Shown one piece after another: positions 59,522-64,000 of a stretch of 64,000 bases of DNA; the stretch's first letter is position 1, and every line of letters begins with the position of its first letter. The notes beneath the pieces are model-generated. The model was given only the letters and a program-made list of their open reading frames with translations, ran no database searches and was not told where the DNA came from. Origin of the DNA: Xanthobacter autotrophicus (GTDB taxonomy: Bacteria; Pseudomonadota; Alphaproteobacteria; Rhizobiales; Xanthobacteraceae); assembly GCF_043194295.1 (NCBI RefSeq), contig NZ_JBAFVK010000003.1; one strand, given 5' to 3'. Position numbers and translations under genes: made by a program.

Positions 59522-61944
59522 GCCCGGGAAGCGGATCGGGCGCGACCGCAGGCCTCCTCGGCGGTCTCGGAGGCGAGGCTGGCCTCACCCGGCTGCTGCG
59601 GGAGGCGGAGCATCGCCAGATCGACGTGGCACAGGACAGCAAGCTGCGCCTCGCCGAGGTTCTCGCCCGCTACGCCGACGCCGGGCTCGCCTTCGCCGAC
59701 GGGGAGGAAGCCGGCGTGGTCGTCGCCGGCGTGCTCGCCCGCTCATCCCGCGACGAGCGCGCGTTGCGCGAGCTGGTCCGAGGCGCATGGCGGACCGGCC
59801 AGCCGACGGGGATCGCGCACCTGTCGCAGCCGGAGCCCTCTTCCCGCGGGCCGGAGCCGGAAGACCCGGCCGTCGCCGCGGCCCGGCGTGCGGCGCAGCG
59901 GCGACGGGCGGTGCTCGCCGCCGGGCTGATGCTGCTCACGGCGGGCACGGCGGCCCTGCTGTGGTGGGGCCTTCAGGGTGGCGCCCCGACGCCCGTCATC
60001 ACCGATGCGCAGCCGGCGGTGGTGCCCCTCGCTCTGGACGCGGCGATCGCCGATCTCCTGCTGCGCGCAGCGGTGGCGCTGCCCGCCCTCATCGCCGCCT
60101 GGATCGTGTGGGAGCGCCGGCGGGTGGCCGCCGGCGACGAGGATGCGCCTTCGCCGGGAGCCATCGCGCGATGGCTTCCGGAAACGCCGGGGCTGGTGCT
60201 GTTCACCAGCCTTGCGGTGCGCCGCAGCCTCGAACAGCTGCGCCGGCCTTTGCGCATCCGCTTACGACGCCTCGACGTGAGGCGAAGCGTCTGCGCCACC
60301 GCACAGGCGGGCGGCGTGCCCCGCCTGCATTTCGAGGAACGGCGCGTCGCGCTCGACTGCGTGGTTCTGGTGGAGCGCGCCGGCCGCACCGACCATGTGG
60401 CGGCGCTCGGCGTCCAGCTCGCCGGCCGGCTCCGCGAGGCTGGAGCGCCGGTGATGCATTATGAATTCTCCGGCAGTCCGGCCCTGGTGACGCGCATCGA
60501 GCCCGGGTCGGGCACGCGCGGGGCACCGGTGCCGTTCGAGCGCTTCGCGTTTTCCCATGCCCGGGCGCGGCTCCTGCTCGTCAGCAGCGGCAATGCCTTC
60601 CTCGACCCGCGCACGTTGGCGCTATCCAAATTCCACCGCGAGGCGCTGGACGCGTTCGCCCAGGTCTACCTGCTCTCTCCCGCGCCGCGCCGCTCCGTAG
60701 GCGGCCGGTTGCGGCAGGGCGGTGCCGGCGAGGCGGCGTTCCGCGCCGGCATGGCGGAGCGCGCGTTCGGCCATGCCGGTGCCCGGGTGGTGGCCGCCGA
60801 CGCGGCAGGCATCGCGGCGGTCGCCGCCTCCGCGCTCGCGCCCCCCGGCGACGACGGCGCGCTGGCCGATGAGACGCCAGACCTGCCCGACCGGCTGGTG
60901 AGCGCGCTCGACACCCGGCTTCCCCTCTATCTCGCCGAGCATGCCCTGCCGTCCGCCCCGGACAACGGCGCCGATGCCCCCCTCGCCACCGCCGAGCTTT
61001 CGAATGCGGAAGTGTCCGAGCTGGTCGCGTCGCTGCGCGGCTACATGGGGTCGCGGGCGGCATTCCGGCTGCTCACGGCGGTGCTGATCTTTCCGCGGCT
61101 GCATCCCGACCTCACGGCCGCCATCGCCACGGCGCTCGCCGCGCCCGCGCCGGTGGGGCGCGGCGGTGCCATGGAGCCGGTGGGGCCACGCCTCACTGAG
61201 GACCTCTATCTGCGCATCGCCCGGCTGCCGTGGGGGCGGGAGACCAAGGCGCCCGCCTGGCTGCGCCTCGCCCTTGCCCGCGCGCTGACCGACACCGAGC
61301 GCGCGGCGGTGGCGCAGGCGCTCGACCGGGTGACGGCGCAGCTCGTTGCCGACCCACAATCGCGCGACCCCGAGCGGGTGGTGCTGACGCCGGACGACAG
61401 CGCGCGCATCGGCCATCCCGCAGGCCTTCCGGCGCGCGACCCGGTGTTCGCCGCCTTCCGCAGCGCCGGCGATCCGCTTCACATCGGCATCCTCGCCCCG
61501 CGCCTTGCGGACGGCCGCGCCGACGCCCCGGCCTCCGCGGCCCGGCGCGGCGCCATCGGCGCGCTCGTGCTGGTGGCAGCGGCGGGCTATGTATTTGCGG
61601 AGACCATCATTGCGGAGCTGGGGACCCTGCTCGGCGGGCCGGCGACAATCGTGCTGGGCTGGTGGGCGGCCAGCCTCTTCGCGGCGATCGCCGCCCTGCT
61701 GCCGAGCGGGCTCGGCAATACCGCCGGGGACATTTTCGTCGCCCTCGCGCTGCTGATCGGCCTCCTCTGGCTGCTCTTTCCCTACCGCATCGCGCTGGCG
61801 ACCCGCACCTATCGCGAGCCGGACCCCGAGGCGGTGAACCAGTTCCTGAACGACGTGGCGACCAGGGCGGGCGTCCGGGCGCGGGAGTGGCTGGAGGATG
61901 CCGGCAGGCGGCTGCGCGGCACCCGCAGGCCGGAGGTGAAATGA
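59518..61944 (+). CDS. Membrane protein with degenerate vWA-like domain (MoxR partner)
   Basis: The GTG at 59518 overlaps the MoxR stop and gives 808 residues. Residues 1-110 are helical. Two membrane helices follow (130-150 and 172-198). The cytoplasmic middle (about 275-440) reads VALDCVVLVERAGRTDHVAA, VMHYEFSGSPALV, and HARARLLLVSSGNAFLDP. Strand order and spacing resemble a vWA fold, but the metal-binding DxSxS is lost. A helical region (about 495-620, with IARLPWGRETKAPAWLRLAL) and three C-terminal helices (about 678-760) complete it. Such vWA-like proteins are regular MoxR partners. No named family is assigned with certainty. Confidence 0.7.
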   Translation: MSPGSGSGATAGLLGGLGGEAGLTRLLREAEHRQIDVAQDSKLRLAEVLARYADAGLAFADGEEAGVVVAGVLARSSRDERALRELVRGAWRTGQPTGIAHLSQPEPSSRGPEPEDPAVAAARRAAQRRRAVLAAGLMLLTAGTAALLWWGLQGGAPTPVITDAQPAVVPLALDAAIADLLLRAAVALPALIAAWIVWERRRVAAGDEDAPSPGAIARWLPETPGLVLFTSLAVRRSLEQLRRPLRIRLRRLDVRRSVCATAQAGGVPRLHFEERRVALDCVVLVERAGRTDHVAALGVQLAGRLREAGAPVMHYEFSGSPALVTRIEPGSGTRGAPVPFERFAFSHARARLLLVSSGNAFLDPRTLALSKFHREALDAFAQVYLLSPAPRRSVGGRLRQGGAGEAAFRAGMAERAFGHAGARVVAADAAGIAAVAASALAPPGDDGALADETPDLPDRLVSALDTRLPLYLAEHALPSAPDNGADAPLATAELSNAEVSELVASLRGYMGSRAAFRLLTAVLIFPRLHPDLTAAIATALAAPAPVGRGGAMEPVGPRLTEDLYLRIARLPWGRETKAPAWLRLALARALTDTERAAVAQALDRVTAQLVADPQSRDPERVVLTPDDSARIGHPAGLPARDPVFAAFRSAGDPLHIGILAPRLADGRADAPASAARRGAIGALVLVAAAGYVFAETIIAELGTLLGGPATIVLGWWAASLFAAIAALLPSGLGNTAGDIFVALALLIGLLWLLFPYRIALATRTYREPDPEAVNQFLNDVATRAGVRAREWLEDAGRRLRGTRRPEVK

Positions 61945-61945
61945 G

Positions 61946-64000
61946 ATGGAGACCGCCGAGCGCAGCACACCTCCCATCGAACGGGCGCCCCAGGCCTCCG
62001 ACGCCGAAACGCCCCGCAGCGCGGAGCCCCGCCGGCCGGCCGCCGCCCCGGCGCCGCCGCCCGCTCCGGTGCCCAAAAACCCGCAGCCTGCCGCACGCAC
62101 CTTCACGCGGCGCTACGTCCTCGATGTCCCACTCTATACGGCGCCGCTGGCGCTGTTGCTGCTGGGATTGGGCTGGCAGATCACGGAACAAAACACGCAG
62201 GATGTGACCCTGTTCGGGCTCGCGGGCTTCGGCCTCGGCCTTGCCGCCGCGACCGTCATCGTGCAGCGCCTGCTGCCGCCGGAGACGCTGCAGGAGAACG
62301 CTCCACCGCCGCGGCTGTGGGCCCTGGTGGCATTTCTTGTTTTCGCACCCGTTACCGCCTTACCACCGTCCATGATCGTCGCTGAGCCCACTGTCGGCTC
62401 AAATTATATTTTTACTACATTTCTATTATTTTACACCGTGTTTATTTTGACTTTTTATATATACTGGAAAATATTTACCCCACATCGAAACTTTAATTAT
62501 GTAATAATTACTATGCAGATTTTTTGCGTTATGCCGTTAACATATATCAGTTTTATTTTTTCCACGTTTGTATCGAATTTATGGACATCACTGACGTTAA
62601 TTTCAATCTTACTTCCATCTATACTTGTCATTAGATCCTATGAAATCGATCAGTTTCCGCTTAAATTTTTGCCATCTACGCTATCAATTATCCAATTATC
62701 CATATTTATATTTATATTCTACAGCATATATCGGCCAGATTCGGACATTTATAAGCTATTAATGTGCATAATATTTCTTTCATTCATATTCATTTTAGCT
62801 TATCTTTTGCGAAAGCAACTTCTGTTGCTGGTGTCATCTCCGCCCAGCAAGAGCGCAGGGGAGGCACCCCGCCGCCCCCGCTCCGCGACGGCGCCTTATG
62901 CCCTCGTCCCGGCTTTTCTTCTCTCCATAGTGCTGATCAGCGCCATCATTCTGCTGGCGCCCTGGACCCCCGGCAAAGCGAGCGCGTTCGTTCACATGGC
63001 CGCATGGCCCATCCTCCTCGGCTACACCTTTCTCTTCGCCTCGCCCTTGCCGCGCCTGCTGCTTGAAGCCGAACTGAGGGGGGCGCCGGTGCCGGGCGCC
63101 AGCTATGCGGATTTCCGGCGCCTGAGCCGCCTCGGCGTCTCCGACGACCTGGCGCGCCGTGGTGCGCGCGCCATCGTGGCGGCGGCCCTCGCAGGCCTTG
63201 CGCGCGGGCTTCGGGGCCTTCCCGCCTTCCTCGCGCCATGGATCGCGGTGACGCTGGCATTGTCGGTGGTGCTTCTGCCATGGCCCCTCTGGCTCGGTGG
63301 GGCGAGCCCCGCGCCCCTCATCCTGCCCATCGCCGTCTGGGCGGCCGCGCGCTGGGGCCGGCGCGCCCTGCCGCCCCTCGCGGTCGTGCTGGTGCCGCAC
63401 GCCATCGGCCTGTCGCTGCCCGTGCAGGACGGTAACGCCCTCCCCCAACTGCTCGGCGCGCCGGGCTTCGTGGCCGCGACCCTGTTCTGGGCGCGCTTCA
63501 CCGCCGACGCGGACCTGCGGCGGCGCCTGCTGACGCAGGAGCGGTTCGGCGCCGGCGCCCTGCTCGCGCTGGCCCTGCTCGCCGGATGCGTCACCATGAG
63601 CCACCTGCAGTCCGCCTCGGGATTGAAGGCGACCCTCATCCTGAACCTGCTGTGGCCGGCCGCGAGCCTCGCCCTTGTCTGGGGCCTGTCGCGGGCGCCC
63701 ATCGGCGGCGCGGTTGCCGTGCTGCTGCTGCTCGTGGGCCTGCGCGCCGTCCTCCACGCCCTCGGCTGGTCGCCGCAGGCGCTCGCGGCACCTCTCCAGC
63801 TCACGTTCGGGAACTCCGCCCTGATCGTCGATCCGCCCTTGTTCGGCCTCACCCCACAGCTGGCGGCCGGACTGGTGCTGCTCGCCCTCCTCGCCCGCTT
63901 CGCCGTGCGCCAGGGCCTGTTGCCGGATGCACGGCGGGCGACCCGCTTCAGCTCTCCCCTCTCGCGGACGGTCGGCGCGGCGCTGACAATCATGCTGGCC
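61946..64000 (+). CDS. Polytopic membrane protein of the MoxR operon, open to window end
   Basis: ATG at 61946, one base after the previous stop. The frame stays open for all 685 codons to the window edge, so the 3' end is missing. Residues 1-55 are a Pro/Ala-rich tail. Many hydrophobic helices follow, including two at about 65-110, about five from 150 to 292 that are encoded by very AT-rich DNA, and eight or more after 310. Parts near 450-500 (LPIAVWAAARWGRRALPPLA) recall MASE1-like sensory membrane regions, only weakly. Codon use changes abruptly inside the gene. Function is unknown; position suggests the membrane effector or sensor of the operon. Confidence 0.7.
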   Translation, partial: METAERSTPPIERAPQASDAETPRSAEPRRPAAAPAPPPAPVPKNPQPAARTFTRRYVLDVPLYTAPLALLLLGLGWQITEQNTQDVTLFGLAGFGLGLAAATVIVQRLLPPETLQENAPPPRLWALVAFLVFAPVTALPPSMIVAEPTVGSNYIFTTFLLFYTVFILTFYIYWKIFTPHRNFNYVIITMQIFCVMPLTYISFIFSTFVSNLWTSLTLISILLPSILVIRSYEIDQFPLKFLPSTLSIIQLSIFIFIFYSIYRPDSDIYKLLMCIIFLSFIFILAYLLRKQLLLLVSSPPSKSAGEAPRRPRSATAPYALVPAFLLSIVLISAIILLAPWTPGKASAFVHMAAWPILLGYTFLFASPLPRLLLEAELRGAPVPGASYADFRRLSRLGVSDDLARRGARAIVAAALAGLARGLRGLPAFLAPWIAVTLALSVVLLPWPLWLGGASPAPLILPIAVWAAARWGRRALPPLAVVLVPHAIGLSLPVQDGNALPQLLGAPGFVAATLFWARFTADADLRRRLLTQERFGAGALLALALLAGCVTMSHLQSASGLKATLILNLLWPAASLALVWGLSRAPIGGAVAVLLLLVGLRAVLHALGWSPQALAAPLQLTFGNSALIVDPPLFGLTPQLAAGLVLLALLARFAVRQGLLPDARRATRFSSPLSRTVGAALTIMLA
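62396..62820. other. In-frame AT-rich patch inside a GC-rich gene
   Basis: A hand count over 62401-62820 gives 116 G or C in 420 bases (about 28%). The flanks are as GC-rich as the rest of the window. The edges are sharp: GAGCCCACTGTCGGCTC before and CTGTTGCTGGTGTCATCTCC after. The reading frame of the membrane protein passes through without a stop, using TTA, ATA, AGA and TTT codons that are otherwise rare here. Confidence 0.9.

Noticed and set aside
62396..62820. AT-rich patch as an insertion sequence or origin
   Set aside because: There are no terminal inverted repeats, transposase frame or target duplication, and one sense frame runs through it encoding membrane helices.
1..64000. tRNA, rRNA, prophage or integrated plasmid signs
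   Set aside because: I saw no tRNA cloverleaf, rRNA segment, integrase, phage structural gene or transposase on either strand, though a short RNA gene could be missed by eye.

Overview
The window comes from a GC-rich alphaproteobacterium. The gene set (complete SoxTRSVWXAYZBCDF thiosulfate oxidation cluster, lone Fae, YnfA, DUF2339, IclR/ABC catabolic operon) fits Hyphomicrobiales, most likely Xanthobacteraceae of the Xanthobacter/Ancylobacter/Starkeya type. This assignment is inference from gene content and composition; no 16S rRNA or tRNA gene was seen.

Layout. 1-12 kb is core metabolism: a TPR protein, ispE, a YnfA-type membrane protein, a large DUF2339 membrane protein, nadE, an S49 peptidase, a TrmN6-like methyltransferase with DUF2007, and ispB starting at TTG. 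DoxX and LysR are divergent around a palindrome. 12-20 kb is a mixed stretch of single genes: exported hypothetical, MFS transporter, LTXXQ protein, metallophosphoesterase, exported glycoside hydrolase and a lone formaldehyde-activating enzyme. It carries two inverted 108-bp copies of a dispersed palindromic repeat. 20-28 kb is a carboxylate catabolic locus: divergent IclR, two acyl-CoA dehydrogenases, a class III CoA-transferase and an enoyl-CoA hydratase, all tightly coupled, plus a taurine/nitrate-type ABC importer whose binding protein sits beyond the regulator. 28-34 kb is a decayed catabolic region: at least four gene remnants (thiolase, hydroxyisobutyrate-dehydrogenase type, acyl-CoA dehydrogenase, branched-chain amino acid binding protein) among intact regulators, an SDR, a CMD-family protein and an AA_synth-family protein.

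34-56 kb is sulfur and redox metabolism. A five-heme cytochrome fuses an alcohol-dehydrogenase-type triheme part to a TsdA-like thiosulfate dehydrogenase part. An L,D-transpeptidase-DsbA-DsbD operon lies divergent from a two-component system. Then comes the sox cluster: soxT, soxR and soxS leftward, soxV and soxW rightward, soxX and soxA leftward, and soxY, soxZ, soxB, soxC, soxD, a c-type cytochrome, an exported DsrE-like protein, soxF and a CoA-disulfide reductase/rhodanese rightward. Four related AT-rich motifs sit in front of the sox transcription units and are good candidates for SoxR operators. SoxAX loads thiosulfate on the SoxY cysteine, SoxB hydrolyses sulfate off, and SoxCD oxidises the sulfane sulfur. 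SoxV/SoxW/SoxS supply reductant, SoxF is a sulfide-dehydrogenase-type flavoprotein, and the cytochromes pass electrons to the respiratory chain.

56.7-64 kb (running off the end) is an overlapping or abutting four-gene operon: a trypsin-fold protein, a MoxR-type AAA+ ATPase, a membrane protein with a degenerate vWA-like region, and a polytopic membrane protein whose frame stays open to the window end. That last gene contains a 420-base in-frame patch of about 28% GC within otherwise very GC-rich DNA. The arrangement resembles the NTP-dependent MoxR/vWA/protease conflict systems described from comparative genomics and is the best candidate for an undescribed system here.
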